A stretch of 64,000 nucleotides of DNA from Paraburkholderia silviterrae (GCF_004353915.1 NZ_SMRP01000016.1:1-64000), one strand, 5' to 3'. Numbered from the stretch's first letter, positions 42,854 to 52,954 are shown. Notes: a model not told the origin generated them from the sequence alone. Made by a program: numbers and translations.

Positions 42854-43197
42854 AGCTGAATTCCTGATTGGGGAGTAGGTGTCTTAGGAAGTGTGGATAG
42901 GGAGATTGCGAAACGGGGCCATACTCAATCCTTGGTGGATCATTGTGACAATTGATGGAGAGCGCATGGCGCTGGAAATAAACCATCATGTTAATTTCAT
43001 GAAGTATCGAGATAAAGCAGGGATTGTGAAATTTTCTAATCAATTGAGTTTGATTTGTCGCAGCGTAAGTCTGGCAATTGATGATATTTGACATATTGTC
43101 GAGATTCCGTTGTAGTACTTATCGAACGAAACGATCTACCAGCCTGAACTTTTCGCGTGATGGACTTCGAACTTGTTATTTGGACGAGATTTAGGGC
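42854..43197. promoter_or_regulatory. Divergent PAAR/tssM intergenic region
   Basis: A 344-base AT-rich stretch without a supportable gene. It must contain promoters for PAAR (minus) and perhaps for tssM-tssA-tssF-tssG-tssJ (plus). A 66-codon plus-strand frame at 42891-43091 has no ribosome site and no recognisable motif and is not called. A short AGGGC precedes the tssM start. Confidence 0.45.
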
Positions 43198-46100
43198 ATG
43201 ACCGTACGCAAGGTATTATCCGGATATTTGATACTAGTCCCTGCGCTTACCGCTTTCATGGGGATCATTGCCTACTTCAACGGCTCTGACCTCGAACCGT
43301 CGGCTTTCCGTCGTGTGGGTTTTGTTGTCCTGGCTGGTGTTGTTGTCCTATCGCATCGTGCTTCTTTGACTGGCGTTTGGCGATTTGTTGCAAAACACAC
43401 GCACGGCAAATCGGTGACGCAGTATGTTCGAGAGCCGGCTGCCCGGCTCCGCGCAGATGGGAATGCGAGTGCGTTCGACTTCAACGCGCACTCCTGCGAG
43501 ACTCTCAAAAGTGCACTCAAAGACCGCCACGGCTGGCGCTGGCGTTACCGCGACCGCTGGATCCTGGTCGCCGGCGACGAGCCCCTCGTCAAACGTCTGG
43601 CCCCCGGCCTGGTCAACTCCGGCTACGCGATCACCGGCGACGCCGTCCTGCTCTACGCAAAGCAAACAAGCACCAAACTCGATACCGACTGGCTCGACCA
43701 TATCCGGCGCCTGCGCCTGAGCCGCCCGATCGACGCGATAGTCGCAGTGACCCGCAACCGCGCAGCGCCAAGGTCCCCATTCGATGCCGACGAGCTAGCC
43801 CAGCGCCTCATGCGCCACGCGCGTGCGCTACGTTGGGCCGCGCCTACGTATCTGCTGAACGCGACGGATTTCGGCACTGAGCCTGCGGGCCCGGACGAGG
43901 CCATCGGTTTCACCTGGTCGAACGCCCGCGTGAATGCCGACGAAATTCACGCGTCACTGGACAGGCTCACGCACACCCTCGCGGACGCAGGCGTTGCGCG
44001 CATTGCACAGGACAACTCAGACCGCTATCCAGCCGAGTTGTCGCAACACGTCGAGATGTTGGGTGGTGCGCTGTCGGACCTCGTGCTGCAGACGGCTAAC
44101 TCACGATACTGGCGCCAGCCGGTGCAAGGTCTTTTGTTCGCGCCGCTCTTCAAAGAGCGGCAACTGCCTCCGCCTACGCCTACGGAAGAGCCAGGCGAGG
44201 AAGCGGAAGGGGCCACCATTGCCCCACAGCACCGCTCAACATGGCAAACCATTGCCGACCACAGCCGAAAAGTCCACGGCCGCCGCGTCGGCTTCTCGCT
44301 CTCGGCGACAGCCGCATGGGCGACGACCGCCGCGATTGGTCTCTGGATCGCAGGCACGATGGTGTCGGGTTTCTCGAACCGCGAGTCGATCGGCGCTGCG
44401 AAAGACACACTCGCGAAGCTATACGGCGCTCAGGATCCCACTCAGGCGATGCAAACGCTGGACAGCCTCGACAAGCAGATCGACACACTCGAAACTCACC
44501 AGCGCGAAGGCGCCCCCTGGACAACCCGCTTCGGCCTGAACAGCGACCGCGCCTTGCTCGCTGCACTATGGCCAGGCTACGAAGACGCAGCAAACCGTGT
44601 CCTCGTTGCCCCGATCCGCCAAAAGCTCGAGGATCGCCTGCGCCAACTGGCTTCGATGTCCGACGAAGAGATAGCGAGCGGCGGCAGCGCTCAGACGCAG
44701 GCCGCCTACGACACGCTCAAGGCCTACCTGATGCTCGCGAAGCCGGAGCGCGCCGTTGCCTCCTTCCTGACTTCAGAACTCGTCGCGACGGCAATGCCTG
44801 CCCGCCCGCTCGACTCGCCGCTTTCATCCGGCACCTGGGAGGACCTGCGCCAGCACGCCATCGCTTTTTTTGCGGAGCATTTGGGTCATCGGATATCCAC
44901 GAATGGTTCGTCGCTTGCCATCGTGCCGGATAGCGGCCTGATCGCCGCGACACGTCAGACGGTTATCGGCGTGCGCGGCATCCAGAACTCGACCGACACG
45001 GTCTACCAGCAGATTCTCGACGACGCCAAGCCCAAATATCCTCCGGCATCGCTGGCTACGCTGCTTGGCGACACCACCGGCCGGGGTCTGTTCAATACGA
45101 CACAGACGATCCCGGGTATCTTCACACGCGAGGCGTGGGAACAGCGTATCTCGAAGGCGATCGACGATGCGAGCGAACAGGGCAACGTCGCCAGCGACTG
45201 GGTGCTTTCGGATGCGAAGACTGCGAGCCAGGCGCCTTCGACGCTGAAGGCCGAACTGCGTCAGCGCTACTTCGACGACTACACGCGGGCATGGGAACAG
45301 TTTCTCAACAGCATGCGCTGGCAACCCGCACCGACGCTGTCGGCAACGGCCGACCAGCTCACCTTGCTGGGCGATCCGCAACGCTCGCCGCTGGTGGCGC
45401 TCATGAATGCGATCGTGTATCAGGCTGGCGCCGGCGTGACGGAGCAATCGCTTTCGGACACGTTGATCAGCAAGGCCCAGCAGCTAGTCGGCGCCGACAA
45501 CAAAGATCCGTCGAAGCAATCGCAGCCTCAGCTTGCACCGCTTGCGGTCGCATTCGGCCCGATCCTGCGCTTGACGGGCAGCGACCTCGTTTCCGCCACA
45601 CCGGCGCAATCCGGCAAGGTGGCAGCGCAGCAGGCGACCACGGGCGACCTGAGCCTCGCTCGCTATCTCGAACGAGTCACGGCGATGCGGCTCAAGGTGC
45701 AGCAGATGGTGGCCAGCCCTGATACGGAGGCGATGTCGCGTGTCGCGGCGCAGGCGGTGTTACAGGGCAAGAGCTCGGACATCGCCGATAGTCGCGACTA
45801 CGCAAGCCGCGTCGCCGCGAGTCTGGGCGAGCAATGGGCGGGCTTCGGCCAGCTATTCCGGGCGCCGCTGAACCAGACGTGGCAGGCTGTGGTGCAGCCT
45901 GCGGCGGCGAGCCTGAACGACATCTGGCGCAGTTCGATTCTGGCCGACTGGAATCAGGCCTTCGGTGGCCGCTATCCGTTTGCCGATTCGGACAACGATG
46001 CATCGCTGCCCGAGATGGCGCGCTTCATGCGTCCAGACAACGGCGTGATCGCCCAGTTCGTCACGACTCAACTCGCTGGCGTCGTCGAGCGGCAGGGAGA

Positions 46101-46755
46101 CCGCTGGGTAGCCGCGCAAGGAGCGGATCGCGGCACGCAACAGGAAGCATTGCGGCTCGACCCGGCTTTCCTGGATGGTTTGAACCGGTTGATGCGGGTA
46201 TCGACGGTGCTGTTCCCGTCTGGTGACGCGCATATCCGGTTCGATCTGCGCGGCGTGCCGGTATCGGGTATTACGGACATGCGGGTTGTGCTGCCGGGCA
46301 ACGAGCTGCACTACTTCAACCAGAAGGAGGAGTGGGTACCGTTCGAATGGCCCGGCCAGTCGCTGGAAAACCTCTCGCACGTCGAATGGCAGATGGAGCA
46401 GGGCGGCCTGCGTTCTGCCCTCGACGCGCAGGGGCGGTTCGGGCTGATCCGGCTGCTCGAGCGGGCGCAGGTCTCCCAGCAGGACAACGCGCGCTATCTG
46501 CTGACGTGGGCTCCCGACGCGAGTCAGGGCATTGCGCTCAAGGTCCAGATGCGCAGCGATGCGGGCGCGGGTCCGCTCAACGTGCTGCAACTGCGGCACT
46601 TCACTCTGCCCACCCGGATCTTTGTGACGGGCGGTGCAAAGTCAGGACCCAAACTTTCGGCCGGCAGCCCGCCGCCGTTGCCGCCGGCTGCGCTCGCCGC
46701 TGCGAAACATGCGGCCATGCCATTACCGCAGGGTTCCGTGACGGAGGCCGAATGA
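43198..46755 (+). CDS. tssM: T6SS membrane-complex protein TssM (IcmF)
   Basis: A 1,185-residue inner-membrane protein forming the trans-envelope channel with TssL and TssJ. Two N-terminal helices (about 7-28 and 38-56), a cytoplasmic domain, a third helix near 366-388 (ATTAAIGLWIAGTMV) and a large periplasmic part ending in a beta-rich domain. The usual Walker A is absent: the matching place reads WILVAGDEPLVKRLAPGL (about residues 121-138), so nucleotide binding is unlikely. The N-terminal 100 codons are AT-richer than the rest. It overlaps tssA by four bases. Confidence 0.93.
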   Translation: MTVRKVLSGYLILVPALTAFMGIIAYFNGSDLEPSAFRRVGFVVLAGVVVLSHRASLTGVWRFVAKHTHGKSVTQYVREPAARLRADGNASAFDFNAHSCETLKSALKDRHGWRWRYRDRWILVAGDEPLVKRLAPGLVNSGYAITGDAVLLYAKQTSTKLDTDWLDHIRRLRLSRPIDAIVAVTRNRAAPRSPFDADELAQRLMRHARALRWAAPTYLLNATDFGTEPAGPDEAIGFTWSNARVNADEIHASLDRLTHTLADAGVARIAQDNSDRYPAELSQHVEMLGGALSDLVLQTANSRYWRQPVQGLLFAPLFKERQLPPPTPTEEPGEEAEGATIAPQHRSTWQTIADHSRKVHGRRVGFSLSATAAWATTAAIGLWIAGTMVSGFSNRESIGAAKDTLAKLYGAQDPTQAMQTLDSLDKQIDTLETHQREGAPWTTRFGLNSDRALLAALWPGYEDAANRVLVAPIRQKLEDRLRQLASMSDEEIASGGSAQTQAAYDTLKAYLMLAKPERAVASFLTSELVATAMPARPLDSPLSSGTWEDLRQHAIAFFAEHLGHRISTNGSSLAIVPDSGLIAATRQTVIGVRGIQNSTDTVYQQILDDAKPKYPPASLATLLGDTTGRGLFNTTQTIPGIFTREAWEQRISKAIDDASEQGNVASDWVLSDAKTASQAPSTLKAELRQRYFDDYTRAWEQFLNSMRWQPAPTLSATADQLTLLGDPQRSPLVALMNAIVYQAGAGVTEQSLSDTLISKAQQLVGADNKDPSKQSQPQLAPLAVAFGPILRLTGSDLVSATPAQSGKVAAQQATTGDLSLARYLERVTAMRLKVQQMVASPDTEAMSRVAAQAVLQGKSSDIADSRDYASRVAASLGEQWAGFGQLFRAPLNQTWQAVVQPAAASLNDIWRSSILADWNQAFGGRYPFADSDNDASLPEMARFMRPDNGVIAQFVTTQLAGVVERQGDRWVAAQGADRGTQQEALRLDPAFLDGLNRLMRVSTVLFPSGDAHIRFDLRGVPVSGITDMRVVLPGNELHYFNQKEEWVPFEWPGQSLENLSHVEWQMEQGGLRSALDAQGRFGLIRLLERAQVSQQDNARYLLTWAPDASQGIALKVQMRSDAGAGPLNVLQLRHFTLPTRIFVTGGAKSGPKLSAGSPPPLPPAALAAAKHAAMPLPQGSVTEAE

Positions 46756-48338
46756 AGCTCGGAGAATTGTTCAAGAGTCTCTTTCCGTCGCGCGAAGATG
46801 GCGGGGAACTTGCTCGCACGCGCCTCGATGCGTGGCTGCCGTGGTTGCAGCCGCTCACGGGCGAGGCCGGCGCTGGCCGCGATCCCGGCTACGAAGATGC
46901 TTTTTTCGAGCTCAGGGATGAGGCGGGCAAGCTCTCGGGTATCGACGAGAGTCTGATCACTCGTTCCTGCGAGCAGCTCTTGAAGGAGACCGGCAAGGAT
47001 CTGCGTCTTTCGGGCTACTACACATTTGCGCGCTTGCGCCAGGACGGCCCATCCGGTTTTGCCGACGGGCTGGAACTGACCGCCGCGCTCGTCGACCGGT
47101 TTGGCGATGCCGTGCTGCCCGCAAGGGCCGAAGCGAAGAAAGGCGCGCTTGAAATGCTGGCGTCCGCACGCGTGCTGGATCTGCTCGAGAGCCGGGGCGA
47201 ATTCGCATCGATGGATCTCGAGCGCGCGCTTGCGGCCCTCGATGTTCTGGTGACACTCACGGGCGCCTGGCCGGAGGTTGCGCGTCCGAACCTTCAACCG
47301 CTTGTATCGAGGTTCGAGCGCAGGGAAGCTGCCTCCAGTCGTGAAGCCGATTCCACCGTATCGTCCCCGGCTGTCACGGCGGGTCCTTCGGCCGGCCCGA
47401 TCACTTCCACTCGCGATCTGCTCGACCAGGCACGCGCCATGGCAGCGTGGCTGCACGATCAGGAGAACGGCTACCTTCCATCGGTGCGGCTCGTGCGCAG
47501 CGTACGCTGGGACACGTTGCACGAAGTGCCGCCGTCGAATGCGGCGTCGCATACGCGACTGATGGCGCCGCGCGCCGAGTTGCGTCAGCAGATGAAACGG
47601 CTCGTGCTGCAGAAGCAGTGGCATGAACTGCTGGAACGTGTCGAGGGCGCTTTCATGGAAGGTGTCAATCACCTGTGGTTCGACTTGCAGTACTTCCAGC
47701 ACGTCGCCCTCGATCACGTGGGTGCGCCATACGACGCGTGGCGCGAGTTGCTGCGCGCGGACTTTGCGCTTTTTCTCGAACGGCTGCCCGGAATTGAGCG
47801 GTTGTCGTTCAGCGACGGCACACCCTTCTCCGACGATACGACACTCGAGTGGATTGCCCGGCACGCGGTCGTGCGGGACCTTGAAGCCGGGGAGAGCGTG
47901 GCGCCCCTGCCTGTGTCGGCCGATAGCGAGGACGGGAGCGCCGGCGACTGGCCGGAAATCGAGGCGCAGGCAAGGGATCTGGCTGGGCGCGACGGTATCG
48001 ACGCGGCGTTCGCGTGGCTCGAGGCGCTGCCGGGCATGAGGACCGGTCGTCACCGCTATCTGCAGCGGCTCGTGATGGCACGTCTCGCCGACCACGCGGG
48101 GCGTGCGGATACGGCGCTCGCGCTGCTTGCCGAGCTGGATTCGTCGGCGAAATCGCTGCCGCTCTCGCTTTGGGATCCCGCACTCGTCTTCGAGGTCAAG
48201 CATCAGTTGTTCAGGGCTCTAAAGGCTGTGAGCAACCGCAAGGATGCCGACAAGCTGGCGCTTGCGCGCCGTATCGGCGAATTGCAGGCCGAGATGACGG
48301 TCCTCGATCCCGCCCGTGCGTTGTCGTTGGCTCATTGA
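46752..48338 (+). CDS. tssA: T6SS cap/assembly protein TssA (ImpA-N domain)
   Basis: A 528-residue protein that helps nucleate baseplate and sheath and stays at the sheath end. The N-terminal ImpA-N domain contains GRDPGYEDAFFELRDEAGKL and SGYYTFARLRQDG. A linker rich in Ser, Pro and Thr (about 190-225) leads to a C-terminal helical domain of the VasJ type (LRQQMKRLVLQKQWHELLERVE, in part, then WFDLQYFQHVALD). ATGA overlap with tssM. Confidence 0.92.
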   Translation: MKLGELFKSLFPSREDGGELARTRLDAWLPWLQPLTGEAGAGRDPGYEDAFFELRDEAGKLSGIDESLITRSCEQLLKETGKDLRLSGYYTFARLRQDGPSGFADGLELTAALVDRFGDAVLPARAEAKKGALEMLASARVLDLLESRGEFASMDLERALAALDVLVTLTGAWPEVARPNLQPLVSRFERREAASSREADSTVSSPAVTAGPSAGPITSTRDLLDQARAMAAWLHDQENGYLPSVRLVRSVRWDTLHEVPPSNAASHTRLMAPRAELRQQMKRLVLQKQWHELLERVEGAFMEGVNHLWFDLQYFQHVALDHVGAPYDAWRELLRADFALFLERLPGIERLSFSDGTPFSDDTTLEWIARHAVVRDLEAGESVAPLPVSADSEDGSAGDWPEIEAQARDLAGRDGIDAAFAWLEALPGMRTGRHRYLQRLVMARLADHAGRADTALALLAELDSSAKSLPLSLWDPALVFEVKHQLFRALKAVSNRKDADKLALARRIGELQAEMTVLDPARALSLAH

Positions 48339-48375
48339 GGTCGCAGACGGCCGAATCAACAACAGGAAAACTCAG

Positions 48376-50184
48376 ATGGACGATCCGATCCTGCGCTACT
48401 ACGAAGCGGAAATGCGTTATCTGCGCGAGTCCGGCAAGGAGTTTGCGAAGGCGCATCCCGACCGTGCGCGCCTGCTCAACCTCGATCGCGTGGGCGACCG
48501 CGATCCGTATGTCGAGCGGCTCCATGAGGGTTTCGCCTTCCTCACCGGACGCCTCCAGCAGAAGCTCGACGACGAGCTGCCGGAACTCACCGAAGGGCTC
48601 GTGAGCCTGTTGTGGCCGCACTATTTGCGGATGATTCCATCGCTCTCGGTGGCCGAGTTGGTGCCGCTTCGGGAGAAGCTCCAGCGAACCGAAGCGGTGC
48701 CGGCCGGCGTGCCGGTGCGTTCAGCGCCGATCGGCGTGCCGCCCGCGGCAGGCGCCGAGGGCACGACACCACGCACCGTTCAATGCCTGTACCGCACCAC
48801 TCAAGCTGTGATGCTGCAGCCGCTCACCATCACGCACGCTGGACCGACCGTACGGCATGATGGCCGCTCGGCTATTCGGCTGGGCTTCGAGCTTCATCAT
48901 TCGGCGCAGCGCGAAGAAACGGACCTTTCGCGCCTGCGCCTGCACCTGAACGCCGATCTGCCGGTGGCGTTCTCCATGCATCTCGCGCTGACTCGCCAGG
49001 TCGATACGGTCCTGTGGCGCATTCCGGAAGTACGCGACGGCGATGCCGTGCCGCTTGCTGGAGTCACGTTCGAGCCCGCGGGTTTCTCGACTGAGGAGCG
49101 GTTGTGGCCCAAGGCCGATGCCGCGTTTTCCGGCTACCAGCTCCTGCTCGAATATTTTTCGTTCCGCGAGAAGTTCCTCTTCGTCGACCTGTGCGGGCTC
49201 GATGTCGCAAAGCTGCCCGCGGGCGCGACGCGATTCGAGCTCGAAATCGTCCTGAAGGATGCCTACCCATCAGATCAGCGTTTCAACAAGGACAATGTGC
49301 GGCTGTTCTGCTCGCCGGTGATCAATCTCTTTGAACTCGACGCTGAACCCATCGAAATCGACCACCACGAAACGGAGTATCGCGTCGTGCCAGCTGGTCA
49401 TCATGGTGAGCATGTCGAAACATATTCGGTCGATGCGATCGAGGCGCTCGATCATGTGACGGGTGAGCGCTACGAATATGTGCCGTTCGCCACGTTCCGG
49501 CATCGCGGCGGCATGTTGCGGCACGAGGCGCCTGAGCGGTATTACCACGCGCGCGTGCGTCCTGGCGTATCGGGGTTGCACGAGACTTGGGTCGTCCTCG
49601 GCGGACACGCCTGGGAGACCATGGAGACGCTGCCGGAGGAAAGCCTTTCGCTGCGTGTGACTGGCACCAATGGGATGCTGCCGCGCAAGGGGCTGCGCGA
49701 GGCCAGCATCGGCGAGCTTGCCGCGAGCACGCCGAACGTTGCCGGCGTGCGCAATCTCGTCGCCCCCACCTTGCCGCTTTATCCGCCCACTGGCGACCGG
49801 TTCCAGTGGCGCGTGCTCTCGCATCTGGCACCGAACTTTCTTTCGCTGATGAATGCGGAAGTGCTGCGTGGCGCGCTGGCGCTCTACGACTGGACCGACG
49901 ACGAACTGAACCGCCGGCGCCTCGCCGGCATACTCTGGGTCTCGCAGGAACTGCTCGAGGAGGTGTCGGGAGGCGCGGTCGAGCGCGGTGTGCTGATCGA
50001 GGTGACGCTAGATTCCCATGCGTTCGCGGGCGAGGGCGACGTGATGCTGTTTGGCGAACTGTTGCACCGGTTCTTTGCGTTGTATGCGGAAATCAATTTG
50101 TTCACGAAGCTCTCCATCGTGAGCCTGCCGTCGCAGACGCGCACAGTCTGGCCGCGCAGCAAGGCGCAGAGGGCGCCGCTATGA
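48376..50184 (+). CDS. tssF: T6SS baseplate protein TssF
   Basis: A 602-residue baseplate wedge component (ImpG family). The start DPILRYYEAEMRYLRESGKEFA is diagnostic, as are FLTGRLQQKLDDELPEL and GLVSLLWPHYLR shortly afterwards. AGGA lies nine bases upstream of the ATG at 48376. It overlaps tssG by four bases (ATGA), in line with the TssF2-TssG complex being built together. Confidence 0.95.
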   Translation: MDDPILRYYEAEMRYLRESGKEFAKAHPDRARLLNLDRVGDRDPYVERLHEGFAFLTGRLQQKLDDELPELTEGLVSLLWPHYLRMIPSLSVAELVPLREKLQRTEAVPAGVPVRSAPIGVPPAAGAEGTTPRTVQCLYRTTQAVMLQPLTITHAGPTVRHDGRSAIRLGFELHHSAQREETDLSRLRLHLNADLPVAFSMHLALTRQVDTVLWRIPEVRDGDAVPLAGVTFEPAGFSTEERLWPKADAAFSGYQLLLEYFSFREKFLFVDLCGLDVAKLPAGATRFELEIVLKDAYPSDQRFNKDNVRLFCSPVINLFELDAEPIEIDHHETEYRVVPAGHHGEHVETYSVDAIEALDHVTGERYEYVPFATFRHRGGMLRHEAPERYYHARVRPGVSGLHETWVVLGGHAWETMETLPEESLSLRVTGTNGMLPRKGLREASIGELAASTPNVAGVRNLVAPTLPLYPPTGDRFQWRVLSHLAPNFLSLMNAEVLRGALALYDWTDDELNRRRLAGILWVSQELLEEVSGGAVERGVLIEVTLDSHAFAGEGDVMLFGELLHRFFALYAEINLFTKLSIVSLPSQTRTVWPRSKAQRAPL

Positions 50185-51284
50185 AACCGCAGGGTTGTCC
50201 CGATCTTGAACCGTTGGTCGCGTCGCTGCTTGCAGATGCGCCCCGGATGAGTTTCATGCAATTGTGCCGTCTGCTTGAAATGCGTGCGCCTGGTCTCCCG
50301 GGACTCGGAACGCGCGACACGCCTGAGCACGAACCCGTGCGTTTCGGGTCGTGGCCGCGTGTCGGATTTCCGGCGGCCGAAGTCGTCGCGGTCGACTTCG
50401 GAGATGTGCCGGGCGAAGCAGGCTCGACGGTTCCGCCCATCGTGCGAACGACTTTCATGGGGCTATATGGCGTCGATGCGGCGATGCCGTCGCATTTGGT
50501 CGATGACATCGTCCTGCGTGAGGAAGGGCACGAAGTTGTCGAATCGTTTCTCGACAGGTTCAATCATCGCTTCGTGACGCTGCTGTACCGCGCGTGGAAG
50601 AAATACCGATACCCGGAAAGCTTTCGTCCGGGCGGCAACGACGCCCATTCGCGCAACCTGTTGTGCCTGGCCGGATTTGGTTGGGGAGAGAAGCCTCAGC
50701 GCGTGGGGTTGCCGGACTCGCGCGTGCTTGCCCTGCTCGGTCTTCTCATTCAGCGTACGCGCACGCCCGAAGGGCTCGCTGGCGTCATTGCGCTAACGGC
50801 GCCTGGAGTAGAGGTGCGTGTCGACGAATTCTATACGGCGTACGCAAGCGCTGGCGCGCCGATGCCGCTCGCTTCGCATGACGCAGTTAGCGCTGCTGGA
50901 CAGCCGCGCAAAGGGTTGGGTGGCGGCTATGTGCTCGGCAAGCGGCTTGCGTACCGTAGCCGCGCAGCGCGCGCGACCTTGCGGCCGGCAGGTGCGCAAC
51001 AGGCTCACGATCTGTTGCCTGGGGCATGGTTGCATCGAGAATTGATGGCCGTTGTTCAGCTCTATATCGGTGTAAAAGCCGATGTCGTTTTGCGCATGGA
51101 ACTCTCGACGCGGTTTGTTCCCGCATCGTCCATCGCGACTGTTCACGCCGGCCTTTCACCGCGACTCGGCTGGACCACGGTTTTGCCGGCTGAGAGCGAA
51201 CGCATGATCAACATCGCGCTCGGCGTCTGCGAAGCCATCCCGGCGCCCGCGCCCAATCCGTATCTGACTCCCCAACATGTTTGA
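50181..51284 (+). CDS. tssG: T6SS baseplate protein TssG
   Basis: A 367-residue protein (ImpH family). Landmarks are MSFMQLCRLLE near the N-terminus, FMGLYGVDAAMPSHLVDDIV, then ESFLDRFNHRFVTLLYRAWKKYRY and the C-terminal PRLGWTTVLP. It starts inside the tssF stop codon region and is followed after 13 bases by tssJ. Confidence 0.95.
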   Translation: MKPQGCPDLEPLVASLLADAPRMSFMQLCRLLEMRAPGLPGLGTRDTPEHEPVRFGSWPRVGFPAAEVVAVDFGDVPGEAGSTVPPIVRTTFMGLYGVDAAMPSHLVDDIVLREEGHEVVESFLDRFNHRFVTLLYRAWKKYRYPESFRPGGNDAHSRNLLCLAGFGWGEKPQRVGLPDSRVLALLGLLIQRTRTPEGLAGVIALTAPGVEVRVDEFYTAYASAGAPMPLASHDAVSAAGQPRKGLGGGYVLGKRLAYRSRAARATLRPAGAQQAHDLLPGAWLHRELMAVVQLYIGVKADVVLRMELSTRFVPASSIATVHAGLSPRLGWTTVLPAESERMINIALGVCEAIPAPAPNPYLTPQHV

Positions 51285-51297
51285 GCAAGGAAACCCG

Positions 51298-51837
51298 ATG
51301 TCCCGACGCCTCGTTGCTGCTGTCGCTTTTGCTGTTACACCCATTCTGCTGCTCTCGGGGTGCGGCGCGTGGCAGGCCGTCTCCGATGGCACGTCGAGTG
51401 CGTTTCGCTTCGTCTTCTATCGCCAGGTCAAGGTGCTCAACGTCGATCTTGCAGCACGCGATGCGCTCAATCCCGACGACGCAGGCAGATCCACGTCGGT
51501 GGCCGTGCGGGTGTATCAGCTCAGGGACCGTAAGCTCTTCGATGGGGCTTCCTACAATGATCTCTTGAAGAATGACCGAAACGTACTTGCCCAAGACTTG
51601 CGGGACAACATGGCGGCAGTGTTGAATCCCGGTGCGTCGGCAAGCCTCTCGCAGCCGATGAAAGCCGATACGCAGTACGTGGCCATCGTCGTGTTCTACC
51701 GAAATCCGGGCAGCGGCGATGGCTGGAAGTACGTGATTGGGAAAAAGAAGCTCGATGCAGACAAGCCATTGAAGCTCGAGCTAGTTGATCAGCTTCTGCT
51801 TGCCGGAGGCGAATCGCCCGGGAGACCCACGAAGTGA
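51298..51837 (+). CDS. tssJ: T6SS outer-membrane lipoprotein TssJ
   Basis: A 179-residue lipoprotein anchoring TssM to the outer membrane. A lipobox LLLSGC ends a typical signal peptide (Cys about residue 22), and the mature part has the family's VRVYQLRDRKLFDGASYNDLL region. AAGGAAA lies upstream of the ATG at 51298. It is the last core T6SS gene, followed by a hairpin. Confidence 0.94.
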   Translation: MSRRLVAAVAFAVTPILLLSGCGAWQAVSDGTSSAFRFVFYRQVKVLNVDLAARDALNPDDAGRSTSVAVRVYQLRDRKLFDGASYNDLLKNDRNVLAQDLRDNMAAVLNPGASASLSQPMKADTQYVAIVVFYRNPGSGDGWKYVIGKKKLDADKPLKLELVDQLLLAGGESPGRPTK

Positions 51838-51867
51838 TGTCCCGGTTATTCCCTAAGTAGGTAAAGC

Positions 51868-51897
51868 CGCCTGTATCACAAACAGGCGTTGTATTAA
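51868..51897 (+). terminator. Terminator-like hairpin after tssJ
   Basis: A perfect 7-bp stem (CGCCTGT/ACAGGCG, 7-base loop) about 30 bases past the tssJ stop is followed by TTGTATT, a broken T-run. It probably ends the tssM-tssJ transcript at least in part. Confidence 0.5.
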
Positions 51898-51946
51898 CGA
51901 AGACGCGTTGAATTCAGCGAACTCGTGCGCCAGCTCAAACAGTAAT

Positions 51947-52786
51947 ATGCGAGAACTCATTGCTGCCATAGCAGTACTGTCGTCAATGGTCTTTCCCGGG
52001 GGATGTGAGGATGAGACACCCGTAGGGAAGGCTCAAATCGTAGGCGCATTTCAATTCCAGGAATATACGGATCATTTGCCAGCGTATTCTGCCGGGTCAA
52101 CTAGCTACAATTATTTTACGATCAAGTACGGGCGGCTATTTCCCACACCGGTCTATTTCCCGGTTGATAAATACAAGACTGACCGAATCGATGAAATTGT
52201 TCGTTTGCCGTCAGATCGATTGGCATGGCTTCTTCGCGTCGGAGATAGCGTTGCGTTGATGACGATGGGCTCGGAGCGTCCAGTTCTGACGCCGCTTTGG
52301 AACATGGACGACGAACGCCGTCAAGGTGTGCAGATGAAGCGTATCGACGATCATCGGTGGTATATCCCAGACGTCCGCCGTGAAGGCACGTACCCGAACT
52401 ACATCGAGCGAGGCGGACGACTGTTCAATGGGATGCAGTTGACACAGCATTGGTTGCCGGCCCGGCCGGGGATCGTCAACTACGCAAATGGGAGATGCGA
52501 ATTCGTGAGCGTTTCGCCAGACGAGTCCTCAGTGGCGTGGTTTGTCGTGAGCGGTTCCAGTCCAGTTCGGCATCAACTCATGGTAACCGATGGTCGCGCA
52601 CCTGAGCTACCGCCCATTGATCTTGATAACGAGTTCATGAAGCGCAACCCCGAGCCCGATATCCCCCTTAAAAACTCAAATGATGTGGGGGTGCTCAGTC
52701 CATATGAGGCGTGGTTTGAGCGATCGTTTCACTGGACTCGCGGTCCTGACAACCGATGGCGCATAGTCCAGACCGCATCCCGATGA
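51947..52786 (+). CDS. Putative lipoprotein of unknown function
   Basis: About 279 residues from the ATG at 51947 (a TTG at 51908 would add 13; neither has a clear ribosome site). The N-terminus RELIAAIAVLSSMVFPGGC ends in a lipobox-like GGC, so it is probably a lipoprotein. The mature part is rich in Tyr, Trp and Arg with strand-like spacing (DRLAWLLRVGDSVALM, FVSVSPDESSVAWFVVSG), perhaps a beta-propeller. AT-richer than the T6SS core. Its place after tssJ and before an insertion sequence hints at an accessory or orphan immunity protein, without proof. Confidence 0.6.
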   Translation: MRELIAAIAVLSSMVFPGGCEDETPVGKAQIVGAFQFQEYTDHLPAYSAGSTSYNYFTIKYGRLFPTPVYFPVDKYKTDRIDEIVRLPSDRLAWLLRVGDSVALMTMGSERPVLTPLWNMDDERRQGVQMKRIDDHRWYIPDVRREGTYPNYIERGGRLFNGMQLTQHWLPARPGIVNYANGRCEFVSVSPDESSVAWFVVSGSSPVRHQLMVTDGRAPELPPIDLDNEFMKRNPEPDIPLKNSNDVGVLSPYEAWFERSFHWTRGPDNRWRIVQTASR

Positions 52787-52954
52787 ACGTAGCTTAGTTG
52801 CGATATTGCGTCCCGGGTTCTTCGTATGTCGGAGCGTCGGAGGCGGCAATTGTGGTCGATACTTCTCCGCAGGCCTTCATCGATGATTGGCTTCCTCATT
52901 ACCCGGACCTATCCGGCATTTTGTGGGCGAGGCATATCATAAGAGGTAAAAATC
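52787..52954 (+). other. Possible coding remnant before the insertion sequence
   Basis: A frame from about 52798 reads as plausible protein (AAIVVDTSPQAFIDDWLPHYPDL) before entering the insertion-sequence end near 52908. It has no ribosome site and no recognised family, and may be what is left of a gene interrupted by the element. Confidence 0.3.

Noticed and set aside
42891..43091. 66-codon plus-strand frame between PAAR and tssM
   Set aside because: No ribosome site or recognisable motif, and it overlaps a likely promoter region.
51904..51946. Short frame ending EFSELVRQLKQ before the lipoprotein start
   Set aside because: It looks like the tail of a protein but has only about a dozen codons and cannot be tied to any gene.
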